This document shows, one piece after another, positions 1 to 6,649 of a DNA stretch of 9,247 bases (the stretch's first letter is position 1; every line of letters begins with the position of its first letter). Made by a program: the position numbers and the translations under genes. The notes beneath the pieces were generated by a model that was not told the DNA's origin, did not search any database, and worked only from the letters and a program-made list of their open reading frames with translations. Origin of the DNA: Chloroflexota bacterium (GTDB lineage: Bacteria; Chloroflexota; Anaerolineae; J102); contig JAADFV010000010.1 of the NCBI GenBank assembly GCA_013152695.1, positions 1 to 9,247 of the forward strand. The letters are read 5' to 3'.

Positions 1-25
1 CAGATTCCACCTGGTTTACAGCGAT

Positions 26-55
26 TTATCATTCCCCTCTCTTCGATGTTATAAT
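26..55 (+). promoter_or_regulatory. Sigma-70-type promoter with extended -10, upstream of the HMA-like gene
   Basis: A perfect TATAAT lies at 50-55 and is preceded by TG at 47-48, giving the extended -10 form TGnTATAAT. A partial -35, TTATCA at 26-31 (4 of 6 matches to TTGACA), sits 18 bases upstream. Transcription would start near 62, leaving a leader of about 36 bases before the ATG at 98. This is the best promoter match in the window. It is seen directly as sequence; activity is inferred. Confidence 0.65.
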
Positions 56-97
56 TTCAGTGTTGTTCAGCCATCATCTCATACAGCGAGGAAGAAA

Positions 98-304
98 ATG
101 ACACAACCGATGCTGTGGGCCACACTCTGGGTCGATAGCATAGATCGCCGAGAATGGCCCAAACGAGTCAAACAAGCCCTCAATCTCGACGGTGTTGCCC
201 AGATCAATTCGGACCTTCGAAGTGGAAAGGTTCGGGTAAGGTATGATCCCAACCGGGTTACTATTTTTCAGTTGAGTGCTCATTTGCGCTCGGCCGGCTT
301 ATAG
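98..304 (+). CDS. Small HMA-like (heavy-metal-associated fold) protein lacking the CxxC motif
   Basis: This gene encodes 68 residues. The ATG at 98 follows a purine-rich Shine-Dalgarno sequence (GAGGAAG, 88-94). The pattern of a predicted strand (about 5-12), a helix (about 19-30), a strand with GV (about 31-37), the segment GKVRVRYDPNRVT (about 43-55) and a final amphipathic helix ending in AGL matches the beta-alpha-beta-beta-alpha core of HMA domains. In those domains, 'G-x-V-x-V-x-Y-D-P-x-x-V-T' is the usual second half. The usual GMxCxxC metal site is absent: the first loop reads VDSIDRREW with no cysteine, and the final beta strand is missing or very short. A canonical copper or zinc chaperone role is therefore unlikely. 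It could be a small regulatory or protein-binding relative of the fold. It stands alone between its own promoter and terminator. Confidence 0.75.
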   Translation: MTQPMLWATLWVDSIDRREWPKRVKQALNLDGVAQINSDLRSGKVRVRYDPNRVTIFQLSAHLRSAGL

Positions 305-330
305 CCTTATCACCTCTATTTCTTCAGTTA

Positions 331-365
331 AACCTACCATCGCCTGGCACTGGTAGGTTTTTTTG
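331..365 (+). terminator. Rho-independent terminator after the HMA-like gene
   Basis: AACCTACCA (331-339) pairs perfectly with TGGTAGGTT (351-359) around an 11-base loop. The stem runs directly into a run of seven T residues (358-364). It lies 27 bases after the stop codon at 304. The structure is read directly from the sequence and is a textbook intrinsic terminator. It separates the small gene from the lipoprotein operon. Confidence 0.9.
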
Positions 366-395
366 TATAGCAATGCCCCTACAATTGGTAGCGTG

Positions 396-424
396 TTGTT
401 GTTTTGGCACATAACTGATACAAT
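396..424 (+). promoter_or_regulatory. Candidate extended -10 promoter for the lipoprotein/TPR operon
   Basis: TGATACAAT at 416-424 has the TGn extension plus a 5/6 match to TATAAT. TTGTTG at 396-401 gives a 17-base spacer but only a 3/6 match to the -35 consensus. The predicted start near 431 leaves a leader of about 83 bases before the ATG at 514. The rest of 366-513 is AT-rich and holds no convincing gene. TTGCCA at 425-430 with TATCAT at 446-451 is an alternative, but its spacer is only 15 bases. Confidence 0.4.
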
Positions 425-513
425 TTGCCATGTGGTTCGTTTTGCTATCATTAAACTGAACTATGTCGAAACTTTTTTAGATAATTTTATCCACACCTCG
501 CCCACGCACACAT

Positions 514-1899
514 ATGCGCTATCATCATTTTCTCCTTCTTGGTTTTGTCCTGCTTCTTCTTAGTTGTACAAATTCGGGCAGCCGGCTTCGCGCCACCCCA
601 ACCCCAGAGATTCTTCCTACCCTGGCACCAACTCCGACTCCGACACCTCGTATACCCGGCGCTCACGGCACATTCAACCGAATTTTGCAGAGACAGAGCC
701 TCATTATTGGTTTGATCGCCGATCCTGCCGCTCCTTTCGTCCAGGGCGATTCAGACACCGCTCTAGACGGGCTTGATATTCTTCTTGCCGATGCTTTGGC
801 AAGGCAGTGGATCGGTCGTGCCAACGCTCTGGCCTGGCGGACTCAGGCCACCCCGGCAGACCTGGCAGCAGGTCGAGTCGATCTGTTGATGGGCGGGCTT
901 GTGCATACACGCGCCGATGAAGCCGAGATCGACTTCAGCCAGACCTATTGGTACGTCAATGACCAACCCATTGCCATTGGTTTACCTGCTAACGACAGCC
1001 TGATAAGAGATCTTGTCAATCTTGGTCTGCAAAATTTGGTGCTGGATGGACAATGGGACGAAATTGTGCGAGCAACGACCGGTGCTGCTCCTGACTTCAT
1101 CCCCGAATTGTGGCAGCCCCCCTTACCCGCCATCACCGAGCTTGTGTCTCACTCTCCCGCCTCATCACAAACATCACGTCTACAACCTGGCACACCCCTC
1201 CGTATTGCCTATCAAAATGAGCCTGGCTTTGTGCTCAGTCCCGATACCGAGCCTCCCAAGGGCTATCTACCAGACCTCGCACGTGAACTTAGCCGGCGCC
1301 TTACCGGTAGCAGCCAACCGCTTCTCCTCTCTTATCCTCGCCAACCCGGTCTTACTTTTCATGCCTTCGACATTTATCTGGGACCTATTGCACACGCCTG
1401 GAGTTTGGAGAGTGAAGCCGATTTTTCGCAAACATATTATGGAGACGGTTTGGTTCTCATCGCCCGTCCGGGCAGCAATGTAACGAAACTGGCTCAGCTC
1501 GACCGCCGCCCCCTCGCTCTCATTCAAACCCCAACCAGCCTGGAACTCTATAACGCCGCCATCAGCCAACTCGGCATAGAGCCCATTTTGTTCCCTGTTG
1601 ATGATACTGAGACCGCCCTTGCCTTACTCGAGGACAGCAAGATCGATGCGATTCTGTTGCAGGGCTACCCGGCTGCACGTTTGTTAGCGGCACGCATTCC
1701 CGATGCTTACCTCGCCGCGGGGCGACAGGGGAAAACCATCCCGATGGCCATCGCCTTACCTCCCAACGATAGCACATTGCGCGATGCGGTCAATCTGGCT
1801 CTACAAGACATGGCCAGCGATGGTTTTCTTGCCAATCTCCATAGTAAATATTTCGGCGGCGATCCCCCTTATCCTATCGAACATTGGCCCCTACGGTGA
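514..1899 (+). CDS. Lipoprotein with two SBP family 3 (amino-acid-binding-type) domains, the first lobe-deleted
   Basis: This 461-residue lipoprotein has a short hydrophobic signal (residues 5-16) and a lipobox LLSC with the lipidated Cys at 18, then a Thr/Pro linker (28-48). Two tandem copies of the bacterial extracellular solute-binding family 3 fold follow. Copy 2 (about 228-452) looks complete: RIAYQNEP, GYLPDLARELSRR, FSQTYY (304-309), a lobe-2 segment of about 100 residues, then MAIALPPNDSTLRDAVNLAL and a DGFLANLHSKYFGG end. Copy 1 (about 52-187) has the same landmarks (GLDILLADAL, GRVDLLMGG, FSQTYW at 141-146, IAIGLPANDSLIRDLVNLGL) but only six residues separate FSQTYW from IAIGL, so lobe 2 is absent. 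The usual role is to bind amino acids or other small polar ligands outside the membrane and deliver them to an ABC permease; no permease is nearby, so a sensing or adaptor role is possible. The ATG at 514 is the only start that keeps the signal peptide, but it has no clear Shine-Dalgarno sequence. The stop overlaps the next start. Confidence 0.88.
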   Translation: MRYHHFLLLGFVLLLLSCTNSGSRLRATPTPEILPTLAPTPTPTPRIPGAHGTFNRILQRQSLIIGLIADPAAPFVQGDSDTALDGLDILLADALARQWIGRANALAWRTQATPADLAAGRVDLLMGGLVHTRADEAEIDFSQTYWYVNDQPIAIGLPANDSLIRDLVNLGLQNLVLDGQWDEIVRATTGAAPDFIPELWQPPLPAITELVSHSPASSQTSRLQPGTPLRIAYQNEPGFVLSPDTEPPKGYLPDLARELSRRLTGSSQPLLLSYPRQPGLTFHAFDIYLGPIAHAWSLESEADFSQTYYGDGLVLIARPGSNVTKLAQLDRRPLALIQTPTSLELYNAAISQLGIEPILFPVDDTETALALLEDSKIDAILLQGYPAARLLAARIPDAYLAAGRQGKTIPMAIALPPNDSTLRDAVNLALQDMASDGFLANLHSKYFGGDPPYPIEHWPLR

Positions 1900-3341
1900 C
1901 AATACAACCAACGTCTTCACACAAAACACCTCTCGTGCGCCAACGTATTATCATTATTATTGCCATCCTTTTACTTGTCGGTGGCACCCTTGCCTTATAT
2001 TTTGCCTTTAGAGCCAAATCGAGCCCGGAACCTCCCCCTGAAGTTACATTTGAGGCCAGCCAAGAAGGCGAATTTTTAATCATTGTCACTGCCTTCTTAC
2101 GTACCGGTGGCGATCCACAGCCTATTGGTGGTGTTCTTGCCAATGACCTTCGCCAACAGAGCGAAGCTCCCGTTCGGGTGGAAATGCTTCCCCGAGCCCC
2201 TGATCCCGCAACAATTCCCGATATCCTCACCACCTACAATCCCCGCATCTTCATCACCGGCTCCTATAACGCCGAAGATATCCACGCTACTGTTATCTTC
2301 ACCCCTCCCACCGAACTCCCTCCATCCCCGGATGCGGCCGCCAACGGCAACACAGCCTTATTTCCGCCCCTTACCCCTGTTCAATATCAGCTGTACGCCC
2401 CCCTGGGCAGCGAGCATCCTCTTCGTTATCTACAAGCCTGGGTTCAGGCCCAAAGCTTATTCTGGCGAGGCTATTACACAGATGCTCTTGCTCCCCTGAG
2501 CACGGCCAAAAGTCTTCTTCCGCCCTCCATTCCTCTCTCTGATCGGACGGCTATGGACCACTTTGCCGCCACGATCAACTGGCAACTCGGCTATATTGCC
2601 GGACCTGTTCAGGGTAACTGGCAGGCTGCACAAGACTTGTTCCGTGACGCGCTCCGCCTTAACCCCAACGATCCGACTGCTGCTTTAGGGCTCGCTGCCG
2701 CCTTCGCACAACTGAGTAATCTGGAGCATGCCGCCCTCCTCCTTCGCCAAACCCTGCGCGAGCACCCAGACTCCTGGCAAATCTACTTTGCTCTGGCCCA
2801 AATCGATATCCAGCAAGGCGATACCGCCACCGGTTTTAGCCATTACGAACACGCTATCTCCCTCCTGCAAAATGATACCTCCCCGGCCGCTCAGCAAGCC
2901 TTGGCCGATGTCTATTTCAATCGCGGCTACCAGCTCCTCAACCTCGGCGAATACGACAAAGCACAAAGCGACTTCCAAAAAGCCCTCGATTTAGGGCGAG
3001 ATGATATTTACGTTCAGGGTAATCTTGGCTGGGCCGCCTACATGGCCGGCGACTACGAAACAGCCATTCGCGCCAGTGCTGCCGCCCGTCAGCTTGCACC
3101 GCAACGCCCCGATCTTGCCTTCAATGAAGCTCTACACCTTCTCGCAGCCGGGCAGATCGATGCGGCTCGTACCGCCTACCGCGAAGCCATCGACCTCACC
3201 CTCAGCCTGGATGATACCCTTACCCGCAGCACTTATTTCGGCGTCGCTTACAAAGACCTTGCCGACCTGCAGCAACGCCAGCCATCTCTGAGTCAAACGA
3301 TTAAAGAAATCCAACAAGAAATCGATATAGCCAACGGCTGA
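1896..3341 (+). CDS. Membrane-anchored TPR protein with an outward-facing domain
   Basis: I chose the GTG at 1896 because it forms a GTGA overlap with the TGA of the preceding gene, a common translational-coupling arrangement; an in-frame TTG at 1884 would add only four residues. The product has 481 residues. A basic N-terminus (K10, R15, R17) precedes one strongly hydrophobic helix (18-38), suggesting a single-pass anchor with the bulk of the protein outside. Residues about 50-130 alternate strand and helix (GEFLIIVTAFL, GGVLANDLRQQ, IFITGSYNAEDIHATVIF), loosely like TolB N-terminal or FlgO-type domains, but I cannot assign the family. Residues about 225-435 hold several tetratricopeptide repeats, for example WQAAQDLFRDALRLNPNDP from 242, then GEYDKAQSDFQKALDLG, GDYETAIRASAAARQLAP and GQIDAARTAYREAIDL. 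TPR arrays bind proteins, so a scaffold role with the flanking lipoproteins is plausible. No enzymatic motif is visible. Confidence 0.88.
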   Translation: MTIQPTSSHKTPLVRQRIIIIIAILLLVGGTLALYFAFRAKSSPEPPPEVTFEASQEGEFLIIVTAFLRTGGDPQPIGGVLANDLRQQSEAPVRVEMLPRAPDPATIPDILTTYNPRIFITGSYNAEDIHATVIFTPPTELPPSPDAAANGNTALFPPLTPVQYQLYAPLGSEHPLRYLQAWVQAQSLFWRGYYTDALAPLSTAKSLLPPSIPLSDRTAMDHFAATINWQLGYIAGPVQGNWQAAQDLFRDALRLNPNDPTAALGLAAAFAQLSNLEHAALLLRQTLREHPDSWQIYFALAQIDIQQGDTATGFSHYEHAISLLQNDTSPAAQQALADVYFNRGYQLLNLGEYDKAQSDFQKALDLGRDDIYVQGNLGWAAYMAGDYETAIRASAAARQLAPQRPDLAFNEALHLLAAGQIDAARTAYREAIDLTLSLDDTLTRSTYFGVAYKDLADLQQRQPSLSQTIKEIQQEIDIANG

Positions 3342-3381
3342 CAAAATCACTATTCCTAACCCTCCCCTCAATCCCCCCACC

Positions 3382-3396
3382 GGAGGTCCTCTTATG
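3382..3396 (+). promoter_or_regulatory. Strong Shine-Dalgarno fixing the start of the modular lipoprotein
   Basis: GGAGG at 3382-3386 lies seven bases before the ATG at 3394. It is an ideal ribosome binding site and contrasts with the two upstream genes of the operon, which lack one. Confidence 0.8.
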
Positions 3397-5922
3397 TCGA
3401 AAAAACACTCCTCCATTTGGCTACTCTTGGTGGCTCTCGGTCTTACCCTCTTGTTAGCAGGTTGTAAGAATTCTGAAGAAACGGCGGCACCTACACCCGT
3501 CGCCCAGCCTGCTGCAACCCTCGCCAGTAGCTCAGCCAGCGAGACCCCCTTGCCTTCGGGTGCCAATCCTGCACCGCTCTCCCTCCGCATCGAAAACGCC
3601 CTGCGTCCTACGATCGATCCGGCGTGTCTCGAAGGCGATGCTGATACCTTCCAGATTCGCTCTGCACCTCTACCTGCTGCCGGTCTGGAGCCTGGATTCA
3701 ATTACCTCTTTTGTGCTGTCGGAGCAGGAGACGGCGCTACTGTCGATTTCATCCTGGTCAATCCCGAAGGTGTAGAACGGACTTACCAGGCCACGAGTTT
3801 TGTTCAGGACGGCATGACAGTAGCCCCTCTTTCTCTGCGCCTTACCCCTGCTGATCCCGCCGGAACCTGGACACTTAAGGCTCAGAGTGCCGGTCTCGTA
3901 GCTCAGATCAGTTTTAACGTACAGCCTCCTTCCCGGCCTTTTATTGCACTTGGAGAACCCATTGCCGATAACGCCCAGCTTATCCGGGCGGGGATTGGTG
4001 GACTTCCCCCTAATGGTGCAGCGCGCTTCGCCCTTTACAGCTTTACCGACCTCCGCCGCACCCAACCAGATGTGGCCGATGCAGTATTGCTTATCTCGAC
4101 ACGTTTGGCCGCCGATGACACAGGCCGGGCCGATCTCGAACTCGATGTAGCCGATCTGCCCGCCGGTCCCTACCTCTTACTCCTTCTCCCTGCCGATGTC
4201 GATTTGGGCACACCCCCCACCATCCATCTGCCCGAACAAGAGAACCTCGTCATTGCCGCCAACATTACTCGCCCCCAGACCGAGGATAAGCCCGGAGTCC
4301 CCGCCGAAGAGGCTGGTACTTCTCCTGAAAGCGCCCCTCTCGTTTCTGCCGAAGAAGCCATTCCTCCTGAACCGCAACCTGTAGCCAATGGCGGTGGCTT
4401 ACCTGAAATCTTCCATGTGAACCTTCCTGCCGCACAACTACCTGCTTGCGAGCAGACGAATGCACCTCAATTGCAGCTGTGGCCCAGCGCTGGTGAGATC
4501 GGGCAATGGTGGTATGGTTGTGCCAGCGGCTTTAGTCCCGGCGAAACCATTCAGTTCACCGTCAAACAGGCTAATGGGCAACGCACTGTCTTTCCTATCA
4601 CCGCCGGTGCCAGCGGCACGGCCCCCTTCCGCTGGTATTCCGCTCCCGGCGAGGGCGCGGGCGAGTATCGCATTGTTGCCCAGGCTGCCAGCGGCAAGGC
4701 TACTCTCAATTTCACCATTGATTCCACTTCGAACCCGCACATCCTCGTCTTCCCTCATGACTTTCGTACCAGTATCGGCGGTGAGTTATACCTCTCCGGA
4801 TTCCCTGCCCAAAGTACGGTGCCCCTTGCCCTTTATCGCTTGGATAAACAGGGTAACGGCGTCAAGATTAAAGAGTGGAACGTCAAGACGAATAAATGGG
4901 GCGCTTACAAAGCTGATTTCATTCAGGCCTTTGGCCTCGATGCCGGCCAGTACGCCGTGATCGCCCAGGGAGCCACTGCCTACCGGTTCTCCGGCATCGA
5001 TTTGGCCGTTAGTGCGATTGACTTTTTCAGCTACAATGATACTCCCGATCCCGCCCTGGAGTTCTATACGCTTTATGTAGGACGTACAGAGGGTGCACTC
5101 ATCGCCCGAGAACCAGAACCAGCGACGCCGGCCCCCATTCCCACTGCCACGAGTATCCCCCCTACCCCCGGCCCTGACGCCCTTACCCCCATTCCGGCAA
5201 CAGCCACCAGTGTTCCCTCCGAGATTCCTCCCCTTACCGTCAGCATCGACGAAGATGTCAGTGCCCCTCCCACCTGTCCCGACATACCGGCCGGACAGCC
5301 AGGCATTTGCCTGGTCCCGAACATCGTACCTCGCGGGACCTTCGTGGCGATGATCATGCATGATTTTAGCCCTGGCACCACCTTCCGTATCACCATTACG
5401 CCCCCCAATGGTGTGCGTGTCATTCTCAGCGAAAAAGCAGATGCCAATGGCTATAGCGATGCCTTCTGGTATGCACTCAATGATGAAAAATTGGGTAAAT
5501 ACAAGGTAAGCATTCGTGGTGGCGGCCAGAAATTTAGCAGTAGCTTCACCATTGTCAAACCGCAGCAACCCCATGTCGTTATTCAGCCTCAAGCCCCCGA
5601 AGCAGGCACACCCGTTATCATCAGTGTCGCCGGTTTTGAACCTCGCGAGGAACTACTAATTGCTCGCTATCAGAGTACCGGCACTGAAAATGGCCAGGTG
5701 CAATTCAAACGTCTCGACGTCACCTCCCTCACGACCGGCGGCATTGGTGGTGGTCAGGAGCTTTTCCGTACTCGCGCCAAACAGCAAGGCCAGCTTTTCC
5801 TCGTACGGGTCTATCGTCCCGGCCAACCAGAGGCACTGGCGCAAGCCGTCTATCAGGTGGGTAAACCCCTGAATATGCACTATTCCTTTGCCTGGGCCCA
5901 GAATTTCCAGGAAGGGCAATAG
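3394..5922 (+). CDS. Large lipoprotein with three repeats of a two-domain, Ig-like module
   Basis: The product has 842 residues. The signal helix (8-22) ends in a lipobox LLAGC with Cys24 as the lipidation site, followed by a low-complexity Ala/Ser/Pro/Thr spacer. The rest reads as three copies of an A-B module joined by Pro/Glu- or Pro/Thr-rich linkers. Each A domain begins with a cysteine pair (C78/C107, C352/C376, C628/C639) and contains a GF-x-PG-like turn, a PNG or ANG turn, and a closing strand such as ISFNVQ, LNFTID or SSFTIV. Each B domain starts with P-[FH]-I/V (PFIALGEPI, PHILVFPHD, PHVVIQPQA) and, in copies 2 and 3, has a 'GF-x-x-x-x-x-x-x-A-x-Y' segment. The strand-rich pattern suggests beta-sandwich (Ig- or carboxypeptidase-regulatory-like) domains, but I recognise no specific family. 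No catalytic motif is seen. It is probably a surface-anchored adhesive or structural protein. It lies 52 bases after the TPR gene, and no separate promoter is evident. Confidence 0.85.
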   Translation: MSKKHSSIWLLLVALGLTLLLAGCKNSEETAAPTPVAQPAATLASSSASETPLPSGANPAPLSLRIENALRPTIDPACLEGDADTFQIRSAPLPAAGLEPGFNYLFCAVGAGDGATVDFILVNPEGVERTYQATSFVQDGMTVAPLSLRLTPADPAGTWTLKAQSAGLVAQISFNVQPPSRPFIALGEPIADNAQLIRAGIGGLPPNGAARFALYSFTDLRRTQPDVADAVLLISTRLAADDTGRADLELDVADLPAGPYLLLLLPADVDLGTPPTIHLPEQENLVIAANITRPQTEDKPGVPAEEAGTSPESAPLVSAEEAIPPEPQPVANGGGLPEIFHVNLPAAQLPACEQTNAPQLQLWPSAGEIGQWWYGCASGFSPGETIQFTVKQANGQRTVFPITAGASGTAPFRWYSAPGEGAGEYRIVAQAASGKATLNFTIDSTSNPHILVFPHDFRTSIGGELYLSGFPAQSTVPLALYRLDKQGNGVKIKEWNVKTNKWGAYKADFIQAFGLDAGQYAVIAQGATAYRFSGIDLAVSAIDFFSYNDTPDPALEFYTLYVGRTEGALIAREPEPATPAPIPTATSIPPTPGPDALTPIPATATSVPSEIPPLTVSIDEDVSAPPTCPDIPAGQPGICLVPNIVPRGTFVAMIMHDFSPGTTFRITITPPNGVRVILSEKADANGYSDAFWYALNDEKLGKYKVSIRGGGQKFSSSFTIVKPQQPHVVIQPQAPEAGTPVIISVAGFEPREELLIARYQSTGTENGQVQFKRLDVTSLTTGGIGGGQELFRTRAKQQGQLFLVRVYRPGQPEALAQAVYQVGKPLNMHYSFAWAQNFQEGQ

Positions 5923-5930
5923 CATCGATT

Positions 5931-5973
5931 ATCTCCGTGCATGGCGGATGTTAAAGCTGCCATGTACGGAGAT
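5931..5973 (+). terminator. Strong hairpin after the lipoprotein operon, without a U-tract
   Basis: ATCTCCGTGCATGGC (5931-5945) pairs with GCCATGTACGGAGAT (5959-5973). This gives a 15-pair stem, 14 Watson-Crick pairs and one G-U, around a 13-base loop, starting eight bases after the stop codon. No T-run follows; the next bases are TCCTACTCTGC. It may be a 3'-end stabiliser, a processing site or a weak or factor-assisted terminator. Its position fits the end of an operon. The role is inferred. Confidence 0.5.
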
Positions 5974-6078
5974 TCCTACTCTGCAGCGTGGTCATCCCGG
6001 AGCTGTATTTGGTCAAACTTCATCTCCAATAAGAAGTGGTGAAAACATAAAAAATACCTCAGTATCTGATGTAGCGCA

Positions 6079-6107
6079 TAGCAAAAAATTTATTTTTGTG
6101 CCATAAT
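6079..6107 (+). promoter_or_regulatory. Candidate extended -10 promoter for the universal stress protein gene
   Basis: TGCCATAAT at 6099-6107 has the TGn extension plus CATAAT (5/6 match). The -35 position (TAGCAA, 6079-6084, 17-base spacer) matches only 3/6, as is often the case with extended -10 promoters. The predicted start near 6114 gives a leader of about 68 bases. A second CATAAT at 6155-6160 lacks both a TG extension and a good -35. The remaining sequence at 5974-6078 shows no gene or further structure that I can support. Confidence 0.35.
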
Positions 6108-6181
6108 AAGAGCAAAGGGTTACTTGCTTCTGTCTTCGGCCAACTCTCCTTTTTCATAATCATCAATATTGGAGGTGTATC

Positions 6182-6616
6182 ATGTATAAGCGGATTCTTG
6201 TACCGCTGGACGGCTCGAAACTTGCCGAAAGCGCCCTCCCTCATGCGAGAGAGGTGTGTACAGAAACTGCCGAGATTTTGCTGCTCGAGGTCATTCGTCT
6301 GCCCATGCCGATCATGACGCCAGATATCAGCATGAGCCTGCCTGTTGTCGACACCGAAGAGCTTAAGAATGAGGCGCGGGAGTATTTGAAAGGAGTGGCT
6401 GGCAAGCTTAAGAAAGAAGGATTGCGGGTGAGCTATGACGTCGTTGAAGCAGATGATGTCGCTGATGCCATCGTCAACTATGCTCGCGAGCACAATGTCG
6501 ACCTCATTGTACAATCGACCCATGGTCGCGGCGGCCTCAGTCGCCTGGTTTTTGGCAGTATTGCCGAAGGCGTTCTGCGTAAAACACCCTGCCCGGTGAT
6601 GTTTATTCGTGCCTGA
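6182..6616 (+). CDS. Universal stress protein, UspA family, ATP-binding type
   Basis: At 144 residues this is the usual length of a single-domain USP. The N-terminus MYKRILVPLDGSKLAESALPHA is the classic first strand and nucleotide-contacting Asp (D10). The C-terminal signature (residues 112-126) is S-T-H-G-R-G-G-L-S-R-L-V-F-G-S, fitting G-2x-G-9x-G-[ST] except that the first Gly is Ser112, a substitution often seen in Chloroflexota-type USPs. It ends in the expected CPVMFIRA strand. USPs are cytoplasmic dimers that bind ATP and modulate stress survival; the partner here is unknown. GGAGG at 6171-6175 lies six bases before the ATG. The gene lies 33 bases before the LTD protein gene, so the two may be co-transcribed, although their products act in different compartments. 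Confidence 0.95.
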   Translation: MYKRILVPLDGSKLAESALPHAREVCTETAEILLLEVIRLPMPIMTPDISMSLPVVDTEELKNEAREYLKGVAGKLKKEGLRVSYDVVEADDVADAIVNYAREHNVDLIVQSTHGRGGLSRLVFGSIAEGVLRKTPCPVMFIRA

Positions 6617-6649
6617 ATACCTCCATACAATCGCAAAGAGAGGAATCAC

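Noticed and set aside
363..563. A 66-codon + strand open frame starting inside the terminator tail
   Set aside because: It starts one base before the end of the T-run, covers the promoter region and overlaps the lipoprotein signal sequence out of frame; no domain or ribosome site.
3132..3701. A 189-codon minus-strand open frame spanning the TPR/lipoprotein junction
   Set aside because: It is antisense to two well-supported genes, including a lipoprotein signal and its Shine-Dalgarno, and its translation is low-complexity without family features.
4786..5592. A 268-codon open frame on the minus strand
   Set aside because: It lies wholly antisense to the modular lipoprotein, has a glycine-rich composition typical of the complement of Pro/Ala codons, and shows no recognisable domain or ribosome site.
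5888..6106. A 72-codon + strand open frame over the operon end and hairpin
   Set aside because: It starts inside the lipoprotein gene in another frame, reads through the hairpin and the AT-rich promoter region, and has no coding-like features.
6081..6107. AT-rich imperfect palindrome as a bidirectional terminator
   Set aside because: The pairing is only A/T-rich with a bulge and no GC stem, and it overlaps a better-supported candidate promoter.
6182..6616. Loss of ATP binding in the USP because the first motif glycine is Ser
   Set aside because: The remaining G-9x-GS signature and the N-terminal Asp are intact, and Ser at this site is common in related USPs, so loss of function is not supported.
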